From: Roseinatronobacter monicus
Lineage (GTDB): Bacteria; Pseudomonadota; Alphaproteobacteria; Rhodobacterales; Rhodobacteraceae
Direction of reading: 5' to 3'
DNA length: 64,000 nt
NCBI RefSeq assembly: GCF_006716865.1
Contig: NZ_VFPT01000001.1
Coordinates: 2,165,001-2,229,000, forward strand
Part shown: piece by piece, positions 16,325-26,679 of the stretch
How the letters are laid out: each line of letters starts with the position of its first letter
How positions within the stretch are numbered: the first letter of the stretch is position 1
Program-made: the position numbers and the translations under genes
Notes under the pieces: model-generated
Databases searched by the model: none
Seen by the model: the letters and a program-made list of their open reading frames with translations, nothing else
Told to the model about the DNA's origin: nothing

Positions 16325-17695
16325 TCAGCAATTTGGCACATTGACCGCCAGACCGCCCAGCGCAGTTTCCTTGTACTTCTCGGACATGTCTGCGCCTGTC
16401 TGGCGCATCGCCTCGATGCAATTGTCCAGCGGCATGAAATGTGTGCCATCGCCCCGCAGCGCAAGGCTGGCAGCAGACACCGCCTTGATCGCGCCCAGCC
16501 CGTTGCGCTCGATACAAGGCACCTGCACCAACCCTTTAACGGGGTCGCAGGTCATACCCAGATGGTGCTCCAACGCGATTTCGGCAGCATTTTCCACTTG
16601 CTCGGGCGTGCCGCCCAGAACGGCGGCAAAGCCTGCCGCCGCCATCGCCGCCGCTGAACCCACCTCTGCCTGACAACCGCATTCCGCCCCCGAGATTGAG
16701 GCGTTGTGCTTGACCAGCCCACCAATGGCCGCCGCTGTCAGAAGAAACTCGCCCACACGCGCAGGCGAGGCGCCGGGGACATGGTCCAGCCAATAGCGGA
16801 TGGTTGCAGGCACCACACCTGCAGCCCCGTTGGTGGGTGCCGTCACCACCTGCCCGCCCGCGGCGTTTTCCTCGTTCACGGCCATAGCATAGACACTGAT
16901 CCAGTCATTGATCGTGTGTGGCGCGTTCATGTTCAGGCCGCGTTCTGCCTCCAGCGCCGCAAGGATAGCGCTGGCCCGCCTGCGCACCTGTAGCCCGCCG
17001 GGCAAAATGCCATCCGTGCGCATTCCCCGGTCGATGCAATCATTCATCACCTGCCAGATGCGTCGCATACCCTGATCCAGCGCATTTGGGCTGTGGGTCA
17101 CCAGTTCGTTGGCGCGTTTCATCGCGGCAATCGACTTGCCGCTGTCACGCGCCATCGCCAACATCTGTGCCGCTGTCTCGAATGGATAGGGGTAATCAAT
17201 ATCCGATTTGCGTGGCGGCGCGCTTAGTTCGGCTTCGGTCACGACAAAGCCGCCACCGATGGAATAATAAGTCTCCTGCGCGATGATATCGCCCTGCGCA
17301 TCAGTCGCCATCAGGCGCAGGCCATTCGCGTGACCTGCAAGCGGCGTGTCATAATCAAAGATCAGGTCAGACTTGGGGGCAAAGGCCAATGTGCCAAGCC
17401 CTGCCGCGTCGATCACACCCTTGGCGTTGATCTGCGCCAGCGCCTCTTCGGCGCGCGCGGCATCATAGCCATCAGGGGTGAACCCTGCCAGCCCAAGGAT
17501 GACAGCGCGGTCCGTCGCATGGCCCACCCCGGTAAAGGCAAGCGAGCCATGCAGCGATGCCCGCAGCCCCGCCACCGAAAAGGACAACCCGCGTAAATGC
17601 TCCAGAAACCGCGCAGCCGCGACCATCGGCCCCATCGTATGTGACGACGATGGCCCGATCCCGACCTTGAACATGTCGAACACTGATAAAAACAT
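16325..17695 (-). CDS. sdaA: L-serine ammonia-lyase (single-chain, iron-sulfur)
   Basis: A 456-residue enzyme converting L-serine to pyruvate and ammonia. It begins [20 protein letters not shown], the classic start of SdaA, and carries the substrate/cluster region [20 protein letters not shown] and [19 protein letters not shown], whose cysteines hold the oxygen-labile 4Fe-4S cluster. AAAGGGG precedes the ATG at 17693-17695 by five bases, so I prefer it to a GTG six bases upstream. It is divergent from the cytochrome c gene. Confidence 0.95.
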   Translation of the reverse strand: MFLSVFDMFKVGIGPSSSHTMGPMVAAARFLEHLRGLSFSVAGLRASLHGSLAFTGVGHATDRAVILGLAGFTPDGYDAARAEEALAQINAKGVIDAAGLGTLAFAPKSDLIFDYDTPLAGHANGLRLMATDAQGDIIAQETYYSIGGGFVVTEAELSAPPRKSDIDYPYPFETAAQMLAMARDSGKSIAAMKRANELVTHSPNALDQGMRRIWQVMNDCIDRGMRTDGILPGGLQVRRRASAILAALEAERGLNMNAPHTINDWISVYAMAVNEENAAGGQVVTAPTNGAAGVVPATIRYWLDHVPGASPARVGEFLLTAAAIGGLVKHNASISGAECGCQAEVGSAAAMAAAGFAAVLGGTPEQVENAAEIALEHHLGMTCDPVKGLVQVPCIERNGLGAIKAVSAASLALRGDGTHFMPLDNCIEAMRQTGADMSEKYKETALGGLAVNVPNC

Positions 17696-17843
17696 GCGCA
17701 CCCCTTTGTCTCGCGTTGCTGACCCTGTCTAACCGCAAAACGGGGCAAGACCATAGCGCCCTGCGACATGGAATGCGCCAAAGCAGACCAGTTCCTGTCA
17801 CAGGCTCTTGGCAGCACCGTGGAAATACGGCATTCTTTCAATC

Positions 17844-18236
17844 ATGAATTTGATCGGACGAAATATAATCGGGCTTGCAGTTGTCGCGCTTTCGGGCGCG
17901 GCCTGTTCACCTTGGACCAGCCCGCAAGCCGGACGCAGCATTTATGCGCAAAATTGCGTGGCGTGTCACGGGGATGATGGGCGGGGCGGGGCGCAAATGC
18001 CCGACCTTACCGGCCTGACAGCGCGTGCTGGCGGCACCTATCCGCAGCGCATGGTGCTGGACAAACTGGACGGCTACGCACGCGGTGCAGTGATCTATGC
18101 CGATGCGGAAATGCCGAATTTCGGCGACCTGCTGACCGGACGTCTGACCAGAGTGCAGACGGATCAGGGACTGTCACGGCAATTGCCAGAACGGATCGTC
18201 GCACTGGATGCGTATCTTCAGTCGATCCAGCGCTGA
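17844..18236 (+). CDS. Small c-type cytochrome, probable lipoprotein
   Basis: A 130-residue monoheme cytochrome c. The signal region LIGRNIIGLAVVALSGAAC ends in a lipobox-like GAAC, so the protein may be lipid-anchored in the periplasm. The heme motif CVACH lies about 16 residues later, followed by GDDGRGGAQMPDLTGL, and an ADAEMPNFGD segment supplies the likely distal methionine. The start ATG at 17844 was chosen for the signal peptide. No oxidase partner is adjacent, so the electron donor and acceptor are unknown. Divergent from sdaA. Confidence 0.85.
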   Translation: MNLIGRNIIGLAVVALSGAACSPWTSPQAGRSIYAQNCVACHGDDGRGGAQMPDLTGLTARAGGTYPQRMVLDKLDGYARGAVIYADAEMPNFGDLLTGRLTRVQTDQGLSRQLPERIVALDAYLQSIQR

Positions 18237-18335
18237 GCCGATACAGAAGCGATCTGACCGCCGTCAGTCCGATTCTGCTTTAATCCTGCCCCGCAAAACG
18301 CCTATAAAGCGCGCGACCGAGAAAGAGGGCCCGCG

Positions 18336-19124
18336 ATGACTGACCAGCTTACGCCAATTGACCGCGCCAAATACACTGCCGCCCATTGTGCTGCCGATTT
18401 CGTTCAGGACGGTATGCGCGTGGGGCTTGGAACGGGCTCGACTGCGGCGTGGATGGTGCGCCGCCTCGGGACACGGATCAAGCAAGAGGGGCTGCGCATC
18501 ATCGCTGTGCCCACTTCGACCCGCACAGCACAGCTTGCGCGCGAGGTTGGCATCAACGTGGTTTCGCTGGACGAGGCGCGCTGGCTGGACCTAACGATTG
18601 ATGGTGCTGATGAGTTTGACGCCGAGTTGACCCTGATCAAGGGTGGTGGTGGCGCACTTTTGCAAGAGAAGATCGTGGCAACGGCTTCGGACCAGATGAT
18701 CGTGATTACCGATGCCGCGAAGGAAGTGAAAACGCTCGGCGCTTTCCCTCTGCCGGTTGAGGTGATCCCTTTTGGATGGCGCGCAACCAAGGCGCTGGTC
18801 GAAGAGGTTCTGGCCTCGATGGATGTGATGGGCCAGCAATCCGCCCTGCGCGTGAACGGCGACAAGCCCTTCGTAACGGACGAAGGCAATTACATTCTCG
18901 ACCTTGATCTGGGCCGGATCGGCAATGCGCGGCAATTGGCGCTTGTGCTTAATCAGGTGCCGGGCGTGGTCGAAAACGGGTTGTTTGTCGATATCGCGGA
19001 TCAGGTCGTGATTGGCCATTCTGATGGCACCTGCGAGCTGCGCGACCTCAGCAGTGGCACCCCCGAGACAAGCCTGCGCCAGATCAATATCGAGGACGAG
19101 CGCAATATTTTTTCAGACCTTTAA
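18336..19124 (+). CDS. rpiA: Ribose-5-phosphate isomerase A
   Basis: A 262-residue enzyme interconverting ribose 5-phosphate and ribulose 5-phosphate in the pentose phosphate pathway. Signature segments are VGLGTGSTAAWMV (phosphate binding), LTIDGADEFD and LIKGGGGALLQEKIVA (active site), and the C-terminal NGLFVDIADQVVIG. The start follows AAAGAGGG. It is 9 bases upstream of the glutathione reductase gene, so the two are likely one transcript, which pairs pentose phosphate flux with NADPH-dependent redox defence. Confidence 0.97.
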   Translation: MTDQLTPIDRAKYTAAHCAADFVQDGMRVGLGTGSTAAWMVRRLGTRIKQEGLRIIAVPTSTRTAQLAREVGINVVSLDEARWLDLTIDGADEFDAELTLIKGGGGALLQEKIVATASDQMIVITDAAKEVKTLGAFPLPVEVIPFGWRATKALVEEVLASMDVMGQQSALRVNGDKPFVTDEGNYILDLDLGRIGNARQLALVLNQVPGVVENGLFVDIADQVVIGHSDGTCELRDLSSGTPETSLRQINIEDERNIFSDL

Positions 19125-19133
19125 GGGGCACTA

Positions 19134-20498
19134 ATGAGTTTTGACTACGACCTGTTTGTGATTGGCGGCGGCTCTGGCGGGGTGCGTGCCGCGCGCATTG
19201 CGTCATCTGAATACGGGGCCAAGGTTGCGCTGGCGGAAGAATACCGCATGGGCGGCACCTGCGTTATTCGTGGCTGCGTGCCCAAGAAACTGATGGTCTT
19301 TGCGTCCGGCTTTCCCCGCGCTGTTGCCGATGCGCAGGCTTACGGATGGGACGCGCAGATTGGCGGCTTTGACTGGACAGCGTTCCGCACCAAAATGGAC
19401 ACGGAACTTGACCGACTTGAAGCGGCCTATCGCGGCAATCTGGACCGCGCAGGGGTCGAGGTGTTCGGGTGCCGCGCCACGCTGGCAGGCCCGCATGAGG
19501 TGCGCTTGGCAGATGGCCGCGAAGTAACAGCCAAACATATCCTGATCGCCACAGGCGGGCGCCCTGTCGTGCCGGAAAAATGGCAAGGATTTGGGGCCAT
19601 GACCTCGAACGAGGTGTTCTTGATGGACCGCCTGCCAAAATCACTTCTGATCGTGGGCGGCGGATATATTGCCAGCGAGTTTGCCTGCATCTTCAACGGG
19701 CTGGGCGTTAAGACAACGCAATTCTACCGCGGGGCGCAAATCTTGCGCGGCTTCGACGAGGAAGCGCGCGGCCATATCGCCAATGAAATGCTGGCCAATG
19801 GTGTTGATTTGCAACTGGGCACAGACGTGCTGGAAATGGAAGGGCGCGACGGCCAGACTTGGGTTAAGGCCACGACAGGGCATGATGGCACATATGACGC
19901 GGTCATGTTTGCTACGGGCCGCAGGCCGAACAGCGACGGGCTGGGGCTAAGCGCGCTTGGGTTGGAGTTGAAGGGCAATGGCGCGATTCCGGTGGACCGC
20001 TACAGCCAGACGGCTGTTCCGTCGATCTATGCGGTGGGCGACGTCACCGACCGCGCGAACCTGACGCCTGTGGCGATCCGCGAAGGCCATGCCTTTGCCG
20101 ACACGGTCTTCGGGGGCACACCAAAATTCTTCGATCACGGCTTGATTCCGACCGCCATTTTCACGCAACCCGAATACGGCACTGTCGGGCTGACCGAAGA
20201 AGAAGCGCGCGCGCAGGGGCCGGTCGATGTCTATTGCGCGGCCTTCCGGCCCATGCAAAGCCTGTTCGCGGGACGTGACAATCGCGCGATGATGAAGCTG
20301 ATTGTTTGCCGCAAAACTGACAAGGTGCTAGGATGCCACATTGTGGCGGATAACGCGGGCGAGATGATTCAGCTTGCAGGGGTGGCAGTTGCCATGAACG
20401 CAACAAAGGCTGATTTTGACCAAACGCTCGCCGTGCACCCGACCATGGCTGAGGAACTGGTCACAATGCGGACTGCGACGCGCAGCCACACCGAATGA
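19134..20498 (+). CDS. gor: Glutathione-disulfide reductase
   Basis: A 454-residue FAD- and NADPH-dependent disulfide reductase. The FAD-binding glycine motif is VIGGGSGGVRAAR, the redox-active disulfide is in GGTCVIRGCVPKKLMV, the NAD(P) motif is LIVGGGYIASEFA, and the C-terminal dimer-interface motif includes AVHPTMAEELVTM with the catalytic histidine. The GCVPKKLMV form is typical of glutathione reductases rather than lipoamide dehydrogenases. It follows rpiA closely. Confidence 0.95.
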   Translation: MSFDYDLFVIGGGSGGVRAARIASSEYGAKVALAEEYRMGGTCVIRGCVPKKLMVFASGFPRAVADAQAYGWDAQIGGFDWTAFRTKMDTELDRLEAAYRGNLDRAGVEVFGCRATLAGPHEVRLADGREVTAKHILIATGGRPVVPEKWQGFGAMTSNEVFLMDRLPKSLLIVGGGYIASEFACIFNGLGVKTTQFYRGAQILRGFDEEARGHIANEMLANGVDLQLGTDVLEMEGRDGQTWVKATTGHDGTYDAVMFATGRRPNSDGLGLSALGLELKGNGAIPVDRYSQTAVPSIYAVGDVTDRANLTPVAIREGHAFADTVFGGTPKFFDHGLIPTAIFTQPEYGTVGLTEEEARAQGPVDVYCAAFRPMQSLFAGRDNRAMMKLIVCRKTDKVLGCHIVADNAGEMIQLAGVAVAMNATKADFDQTLAVHPTMAEELVTMRTATRSHTE

Positions 20499-20568
20499 GG
20501 GTTGAATTAGGCGGGTTTCAGCCCACCTTCTGACGAAACATGAAACCAAAATAATGAATGGAGTCCGG

Positions 20569-21696
20569 ATGTCTGGGAACAACGGTGGACCTTGGGGAGG
20601 CGGCGGCAATCGCGGCGGTGGAAATCGCGGTAGCGGCGGCGGTGGTCGCGGTGGCGATGGCCAGCCCCCCATGCCCGAAATTGATGAGATCGTAAAAAAA
20701 GGCCAAGAACAACTGCGCGTCCTTATGGGCGGCGGCGGTGGTGGCGGCAAAGGCGGCAAAGGTCTTGGCGGCCCCGGCTTCTCGAAGCGCGGCGTCCTGA
20801 TCGGTCTGGCAGCACTGGTGGTGATGTGGACTTTTGCCTCTTTCTACACAGTGCGCCCGGAAGAGCGGTCGGTGGAATTGCTGTTTGGGCAATATTACAA
20901 AGCGGGCCAGCCTGGTCTGAACTTTGCCCCGTGGCCTGTTGTGTCGCATGAAATCGTGCAGGTCACGACCGAGCGTGTGACCGAAGTCGGCACCGGGCGC
21001 AGCGCGCTGGATACCGGCCTGATGCTGACCCGCGACGAAGCTGTCGTGGATATCGAGTTTCAGGTTGTGTGGAACGTAACTGATCCTGCACGCTTCCTGT
21101 TTAATCTGGCCGACCCGCGCGAAACCGTGCGCGCCGCGTCAGAATCTGCGATGCGTGACATTATTGCGCGCTCGGAACTGTCGCCAATTCTGAACCGTGA
21201 TCGCGGCTCGATTGCGGCGGACTTGCGCGCAGCCGTCCAAGGCCTGCTCGACAGCTACGAATCCGGTATCGCCGTCATTCGTGTCAACTTCGACAAAGCT
21301 GACCCGCCAGAGGGTGTTATCAACGCATTCCGCGACGTGCAGACCGCGCGTCAGGAACGTGATCGTCTGGAGCGTGAAGCCGATGCCTATGCAAACCGCG
21401 TCCTTGCTCAGGCCCGTGGTCAGGCAGCCCAGCTTCAGGAAGAAGCCGAAGCTTACCGCGCCGAAGTGGTGAACAACGCACAAGGTGAAGCGGCACGCTT
21501 CGTCTCTGTCTACTCAGAATATGTGAATGCACCCGAAGTGACACGCAAACGCATGTATCTGGAAACGATGGAACGCGTGTTGGGTGATATGAGCCTGACA
21601 ATCCTCGACAATGTAACCGGTTCTGAAGCTGGTGGCTCTGGCGTCCTGCCATACTTGCCGCTCGACTCTCTGAGCCGCACAAGGAGTGCCAACTGA
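20569..21696 (+). CDS. hflK: HflK, FtsH-associated SPFH protein
   Basis: About 375 residues. A Gly/Arg/Asn-rich N-terminal tail and a second Gly-rich block surround MPEIDEIVKKGQEQLRVLM; one transmembrane helix (VLIGLAALVVMWTFASFYTV) follows, then an SPFH/band-7 domain and a long Glu/Ala/Arg coiled coil (QERDRLEREADAYANRVLAQ). HflK and HflC form a periplasmic-facing cage around the FtsH protease in the inner membrane and modulate it. GGAG at 20558-20561 selects the ATG at 20569; an ATG at 20554 is possible. The stop shares a base with hflC (TGATG). Confidence 0.95.
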   Translation: MSGNNGGPWGGGGNRGGGNRGSGGGGRGGDGQPPMPEIDEIVKKGQEQLRVLMGGGGGGGKGGKGLGGPGFSKRGVLIGLAALVVMWTFASFYTVRPEERSVELLFGQYYKAGQPGLNFAPWPVVSHEIVQVTTERVTEVGTGRSALDTGLMLTRDEAVVDIEFQVVWNVTDPARFLFNLADPRETVRAASESAMRDIIARSELSPILNRDRGSIAADLRAAVQGLLDSYESGIAVIRVNFDKADPPEGVINAFRDVQTARQERDRLEREADAYANRVLAQARGQAAQLQEEAEAYRAEVVNNAQGEAARFVSVYSEYVNAPEVTRKRMYLETMERVLGDMSLTILDNVTGSEAGGSGVLPYLPLDSLSRTRSAN

Positions 21697-22700
21697 TGAA
21701 AAAAGCAGGAATTTTGCTGCCTGTTGCAGTTGTGGCAATCGTCACGGCATTTTCGGCACTGTTTATTGTCGATGAACGCGAAAACGTGCTTGTTCTGCAA
21801 TTCGGTCAGGTGAAACAGGAAATCACCGAGCCGGGTCTTGGGTTCAAGATCCCCTTCATTCAGGAAGTGGTGCGCTATGACGCGCGTATTCTGGGCCTGC
21901 AAACGCAGCCATTGGAAGTCACCCCACTGGATGACCGTCGCCTTGTGGTCGACGCGTTCCTGCGCTGGCGCCTGACAGATGTGCGCCGGTTCCGCGAAGC
22001 GGTAGGTGTGGACGGTGTCCGCGCAGCCCAAGGGCGCATGGACCGCATCATGAACGCCGCCATTCGTGAGGTTCTGGGTGCAGTTCCCTCAACCGCTGTG
22101 CTGTCCGAGGACCGCACCGGGCTGATGAACCGCATTCGTGATCTGGCACGTCGTGAATCGGAAACACTGGGGATCGAAGTTATCGACGTTCGTCTGACCC
22201 GCACCGACCTGCCACAAGAAAACCTTGAGGCAACCTTTGCCCGGATGCGCGCAGAACGTGAACGCGAAGCGGCTGATGAACGCGCGCGTGGGAACGAGGC
22301 CGCGCAGCGTGTGCGCGCGCTTGCAGATCGTACTGTGATTGAACTGGTCTCCGCATCACGCCGCGAAGCCGAGATCATTCGCGGTGAAGCCGACGCAGAG
22401 CGCAACCGTGTGTATGCAGATGCCTATAATCTGGACCCTGAATTCTTCGCATTCTCCCGCTCTATGCAGAGCTATGAGAGCGCGTTGCGCGGGGATAACG
22501 CGTCCATGGTGCTGCGCCCGGATAGTGAATTCTTCACCTTCCTGCGCTCGGATGGGGCCAGCGAAAACGTGCTGCAAGCGGCACGCGATGCGGCAGACGC
22601 GCTTGAAGATGACCCGGACATGCTGATGCAGCGCGCCCCCGAGTCGGACCCTGACGAACCCGATGCGGTGCGCGAGCTTGAAGCCATCATCGGCAACTGA
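21696..22700 (+). CDS. hflC: HflC, FtsH-associated SPFH protein
   Basis: A 334-residue partner of HflK: an N-terminal membrane helix (GILLPVAVVAIVTAFSALFIV), SPFH domain beginning DERENVLVLQFGQVKQEI, and a C-terminal coiled coil (FARMRAEREREAADERARGN). The C-terminus has an acidic, Pro/Asp/Glu-rich extension (DPDMLMQRAPESDPDEPDAV). Start overlaps the hflK stop by one base, so the two are translationally coupled in a 1:1 manner that suits their shared complex. Confidence 0.96.
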   Translation: MKKAGILLPVAVVAIVTAFSALFIVDERENVLVLQFGQVKQEITEPGLGFKIPFIQEVVRYDARILGLQTQPLEVTPLDDRRLVVDAFLRWRLTDVRRFREAVGVDGVRAAQGRMDRIMNAAIREVLGAVPSTAVLSEDRTGLMNRIRDLARRESETLGIEVIDVRLTRTDLPQENLEATFARMRAEREREAADERARGNEAAQRVRALADRTVIELVSASRREAEIIRGEADAERNRVYADAYNLDPEFFAFSRSMQSYESALRGDNASMVLRPDSEFFTFLRSDGASENVLQAARDAADALEDDPDMLMQRAPESDPDEPDAVRELEAIIGN

Positions 22701-22711
22701 GGCTTAGGCGC

Positions 22712-22915
22712 ATGACATTGCACACACTGGTTCTGGCCATTGGGCTGGTGCTGGTCTTCGAGGGGCTGGTCTTTGTACTGGCCCCTCGTCGCATTGAAGA
22801 CATCTTGCGGCTGCTGGCGACCATGCCGATTGAAGCGCGGCGCATGATCGGGCTTGTCGCATTGGTGCTGGGGGCCGTGCTGGTGGTGGTATCAGGACTG
22901 ATAGCCGCCAGTTGA
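22712..22915 (+). CDS. DUF2065 small membrane protein (YjeT-like)
   Basis: A 67-residue protein with two hydrophobic helices (LVLAIGLVLVFEGLVFVLAP and MIGLVALVLGAVLVVVSGLI) separated by RRIEDILRLLATMPIEARR. This is the DUF2065 family, which in many proteobacteria sits directly after hflKC as it does here (11 bases downstream). Its function is unknown; conserved position suggests a role with the HflKC-FtsH complex. Confidence 0.9.
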   Translation: MTLHTLVLAIGLVLVFEGLVFVLAPRRIEDILRLLATMPIEARRMIGLVALVLGAVLVVVSGLIAAS

Positions 22916-23063
22916 ACGCATATTTCCAAACACCTGACAGCTTTTCACGTCTGGTTGAAAGATTGAAACGCAAATTGCGTTTCACAATATAAGCCATACA
23001 TTACCCACCAAGCAGGCTGAGCTATATCGCTGGCCGCACCGACGACAATTACAGGAGAGTTCC

Positions 23064-24533
23064 ATGATATCTCATGCCATTTCCATGCGACCAGAGCGGC
23101 CGAGCATGATGCACATGCTGGCACTGGCGCTGGCACTGGTCGTCACTCTGGCGCATGTCACAAGCGCAAATGCGCAGTCAAATCGCCCCGAGAGCTTTGC
23201 TGATCTGGCAGAGCGGGTCAGCCCGGCGGTTGTGAACATCACCACGACGACCTCTGTCGCATCCCGACTTGATGACGCGCCGCGCTTGCCCGAAGGCTCG
23301 CCGTTCGAGGATTTCTTTCGTGACTTTTTCGATGCCCCCGAAGGCCAGCCAAACCGCCCCCGCCGCAATCAGGCACTTGGGTCGGGTTTTGTGATATCGG
23401 AAGACGGGTATATCGTCACGAATAACCATGTGATTGATGGTGCCGACGAAATACGGATCGAGTTCTTCTCGGGCCTCGAGTTGGACGCCGAACTTGTGGG
23501 CACCGATCCGGCCACAGATATTGCTTTGCTGAAAGTCGATCATGATACCCCGCTGCCCTTCGTACCATGGGGCGACGCCGAAGCGGCGCGCGTGGGCGAT
23601 TGGGTCATCGCAGTTGGCAACCCGCTGGGTCAGGGTTTCTCGGTCAGTGCCGGGATTATTTCTGCGCGCGGGCGTGCCCTGCAAGGCAATTACGATGACT
23701 ATATCCAGACCGATGCCGCCATCAACCGTGGCAATTCTGGCGGGCCGCTGTTCAGCATGGATGGCGAAGTCATCGGCGTGAACACCGCGATCCTGTCGCC
23801 CACTGGCGGCTCTATCGGGATCGGGTTTGCCATGTCATCGAATGTTGCGGTGAATGTTGTGGACCAGTTGCAAGAATTCGGCGCAACACGGCGCGGTTGG
23901 CTGGGTGTGCGCATTCAGGACCTGACCGAAGAAATGGCCGAGGCCATTGGCCTTGACGCACCACGTGGCGCAATGGTCACGGACGTCATGGAAGGCCCGT
24001 CAGAAGATGCGGGCATGTTGGCTGGCGATGTCATCATCCGCTTTGATGATGGCGATGTAAGCGACACGCGCAGTTTGGTACGCCGTGTCGGTGACGCGGG
24101 TGTCGGGCGCGATGTTGACGTGATCGTCTTTCGCAGCGGCGAGGAAGTCACTCTGAGTGTCACACTGGGACAGCGCGAATTGTTCGAAGCTGCTGCACGC
24201 GAAAGCGCACCATCGACGCCCTCTGCTCCAGAACCATCGAGCCTGTTGGGAATGACCTTGCAGCCCCTTGATGACGCCCTGCGCGACGAATTGGGTTTGC
24301 CTGCCACAGCCAACGGGCTTGTGGTGCGCGAAATCGATGAGGCGAGCGATGCCGCAGAAAAGGGCATTCGGGTCGGCGATCTGATCACAGAAGCCAATCA
24401 ACAACCCTTGCTGACGGTCGAAGATCTGGAAACACGCGCTCAGGATGCGCGCGATGCAGGTCGCCGGTCACTGCTGGTTTTGCTGCGTCGTGACGGTGAT
24501 CCACGGTTTGTCGCGCTGAATCTGGAAGACTGA
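23064..24533 (+). CDS. Do/DegP-family periplasmic serine protease
   Basis: A 489-residue HtrA-type protease and chaperone. The signal peptide spans the first 37 or so residues (LALALALVVTLAHVTSANAQ). The catalytic triad is visible as His122 in TNNHVIDGA, Asp152 in TDIALLKV and Ser225 in GNSGGPLF. Two PDZ domains follow (RRGWLGVRIQDLTEEMAEAI and the second after LLGMTLQPL). AGGAG lies before the ATG. It follows hflKC and DUF2065, so a cell-envelope proteolysis cluster is likely, though a 148-base gap suggests its own promoter. A strong terminator follows. Confidence 0.95.
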   Translation: MISHAISMRPERPSMMHMLALALALVVTLAHVTSANAQSNRPESFADLAERVSPAVVNITTTTSVASRLDDAPRLPEGSPFEDFFRDFFDAPEGQPNRPRRNQALGSGFVISEDGYIVTNNHVIDGADEIRIEFFSGLELDAELVGTDPATDIALLKVDHDTPLPFVPWGDAEAARVGDWVIAVGNPLGQGFSVSAGIISARGRALQGNYDDYIQTDAAINRGNSGGPLFSMDGEVIGVNTAILSPTGGSIGIGFAMSSNVAVNVVDQLQEFGATRRGWLGVRIQDLTEEMAEAIGLDAPRGAMVTDVMEGPSEDAGMLAGDVIIRFDDGDVSDTRSLVRRVGDAGVGRDVDVIVFRSGEEVTLSVTLGQRELFEAAARESAPSTPSAPEPSSLLGMTLQPLDDALRDELGLPATANGLVVREIDEASDAAEKGIRVGDLITEANQQPLLTVEDLETRAQDARDAGRRSLLVLLRRDGDPRFVALNLED

Positions 24534-24556
24534 CTGCTTCCACCACTCAAACTTGA

Positions 24557-24585
24557 AACGCGCGCCCGTAGGGCGCGCGTTTTTC
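24557..24585. terminator. Intrinsic terminator after the DegP-type protease
   Basis: A perfect 10-bp stem ACGCGCGCCC-GTA-GGGCGCGCGT (24558-24580) is followed by TTTT. It separates two convergent genes and is preceded by AAA on the other side, so it may work in both directions. Confidence 0.88.
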
Positions 24586-24610
24586 CATTTCAAGTTCGGC
24601 CAAAGCTGCG

Positions 24611-25051
24611 TCAGTGCCGCTCTATCGGTACAAGGCCCAGATGTTGCGCTGTCTTCAATGTCAGGATCGGGCTGTTGAACCCGTTGGCGCGCTGAAACGC
24701 CTGAACGGCTGCGCGTGTTTCCGCATCTGGCCGGCCAGACACATGCCCCGAGAAGAACCCGCGCGCGGCCAGACTGCGTTGCAGCGAATGCATGAACCCT
24801 TGGGTCATCTGCTCCGGGCAAGGCACCCGAAACGCGACTTCCTCAATTATGTTGTCATTCGTCCGCCCCGTGCCTGACACATAGCGCGCCCAGCATTCAC
24901 GACTTGCAGGTGTCGACAAAGAGATGTTTGCGAACTGGACATTTGCCTGGCTGGCCATGACCGACTCGGCCATAACAGGCCCTGCAAGTGAGGCGATAAA
25001 CGCCGCCATCGCGGCAATTTTCCGGGGTGAGTATGATTCTATCTGTGACAT
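24611..25051 (-). CDS. Exported peptidoglycan-binding-domain protein
   Basis: A 146-residue protein with a signal peptide (AAMAAFIASLAGPVMAESV). The C-terminal 60 residues (LQRSLAARGFFSGHVSGRPD, then AVQAFQRANGFNSPILTL) form a PG_binding_1 domain, which usually binds peptidoglycan. The middle part, with RECWARYVSGTGRTNDN and VPCPEQM, has two or three cysteines and no recognised family. It is probably periplasmic and envelope-associated. It is convergent with the protease gene and shares its terminator. Confidence 0.8.
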   Translation of the reverse strand: MSQIESYSPRKIAAMAAFIASLAGPVMAESVMASQANVQFANISLSTPASRECWARYVSGTGRTNDNIIEEVAFRVPCPEQMTQGFMHSLQRSLAARGFFSGHVSGRPDAETRAAVQAFQRANGFNSPILTLKTAQHLGLVPIERH

Positions 25052-25214
25052 ATCAGGCCCTCAAGGGTGGAGCATACAGTGCATTTTGAAAACAATGCCA
25101 GTTAATTCAGGCTGAAAAGGGTCTGAACTGTGACAATACAGCCGAGCATCATGGCCGAAATTCGACTGGTCAAACTGCTGAAGCTGGCTTATCTGCGCAG
25201 TGCACATGCGTTAG

Positions 25215-25550
<336 letters not shown>

Positions 25551-25659
25551 CCTGCGAAAACCGGCAACAGACCTGACGTTGCGGTGTCAACCCCGCCACT
25601 GACCCTGCGCATGTCCCATCCAGATATGCGGCTGCTGTGCTGACTGATGGAAAGCGGCG

Positions 25660-26679
25660 CTATCCGGAATATCCGCCTGTTTTGTACCACCGCCACGCAT
25701 CCGCGATCATCAGATCAAGTGTCGAGCGCTGCGCCACCCAGCCCAAAGCCTCGGACGCGCGCTGGCTGCCTGACACCAGCGCGGCCGCATCGCCGTGACG
25801 GCGCGGCCCAAAGTTCCGCGGGACGTCGCGGCCTATGCTTGCAACGCAGTTTCGGATCACCTCGGCCACAGAGAACCCTGTGCCCGTTCCAAGATTGAAG
25901 ACATGGCTACCCCGCCCGGCGCGCAACCATTCCAGTCCACGCAAATGTGCGTCGATCAGGTCCATCACATGCACATAGTCGCGGATGCAGGTGCCGTCAT
26001 GGGTCGGATAATCATCGCCATGAATGGTCAGCGCAGGGCGCGTGCCTGCCGCAGCTTCGATCATGACGGGAATCAAATGCGTCTCTGGCTGGTGCCACTC
26101 TCCGATTTCCGCGTCCGGGTCGGCACCCGCGACGTTGAAATAGCGGAAGATCACAGATTTAAGCCCGTGGCTGACCTCAAAATCCCGCAAGACCCCCTCA
26201 ACCGCGAGTTTCGACGCGCCATAGGCGTTGAGCGGGCGCTGTGGCGTGTCTTCATCCAACACAACGCCATCCTGGTCGCCATATGTCGCGCAGGTTGATG
26301 AGAACACCATGTGCAGACACTCTGCCGCGACCATTGCTTCGACCAGATTAAGCGAGCCACCCAAATTGTTGCGCCAATAGCGCCCCGGATCATGCGCCGC
26401 CTCGCCCACTTGGCTGAGGGCTGCGAAATGCATGACGGCGACGGGCTTGTACTGCGCGAAAACCGCGTCAAGCGCTGCGCGGTCCAGCAAATCGCCTTGC
26501 ACCATCGGCCCGAATTTCACCGCACTGGCCCAACCCGTCGACAGGTTGTCGAATGTCACCGGGACATACCCCGCGCGCGCAAGCTGCTTGCAGGCATGCG
26601 ACCCGATATAGCCCGCCCCGCCTGTGACCAGTACATGCGTGTCGCCGGGCTCTGCCCCGCCCCCGTCCAAGGGTGTCAC
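25660..26679 (-). CDS. galE: UDP-glucose 4-epimerase
   Basis: A 339-residue NAD-dependent short-chain dehydrogenase/reductase that interconverts UDP-glucose and UDP-galactose. The nucleotide motif VTGGAGYIGSHACKQL, the FSSTCATYGD segment and the catalytic YGASK are clear. The start appears to be GTG at 26677-26679, overlapping the TGA of galU as GTGA, and this adds about 14 residues before the Rossmann fold. The galU-galE pair supplies UDP-glucose and UDP-galactose for surface polysaccharide. Confidence 0.94.
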   Translation of the reverse strand: MTPLDGGGAEPGDTHVLVTGGAGYIGSHACKQLARAGYVPVTFDNLSTGWASAVKFGPMVQGDLLDRAALDAVFAQYKPVAVMHFAALSQVGEAAHDPGRYWRNNLGGSLNLVEAMVAAECLHMVFSSTCATYGDQDGVVLDEDTPQRPLNAYGASKLAVEGVLRDFEVSHGLKSVIFRYFNVAGADPDAEIGEWHQPETHLIPVMIEAAAGTRPALTIHGDDYPTHDGTCIRDYVHVMDLIDAHLRGLEWLRAGRGSHVFNLGTGTGFSVAEVIRNCVASIGRDVPRNFGPRRHGDAAALVSGSQRASEALGWVAQRSTLDLMIADAWRWYKTGGYSG

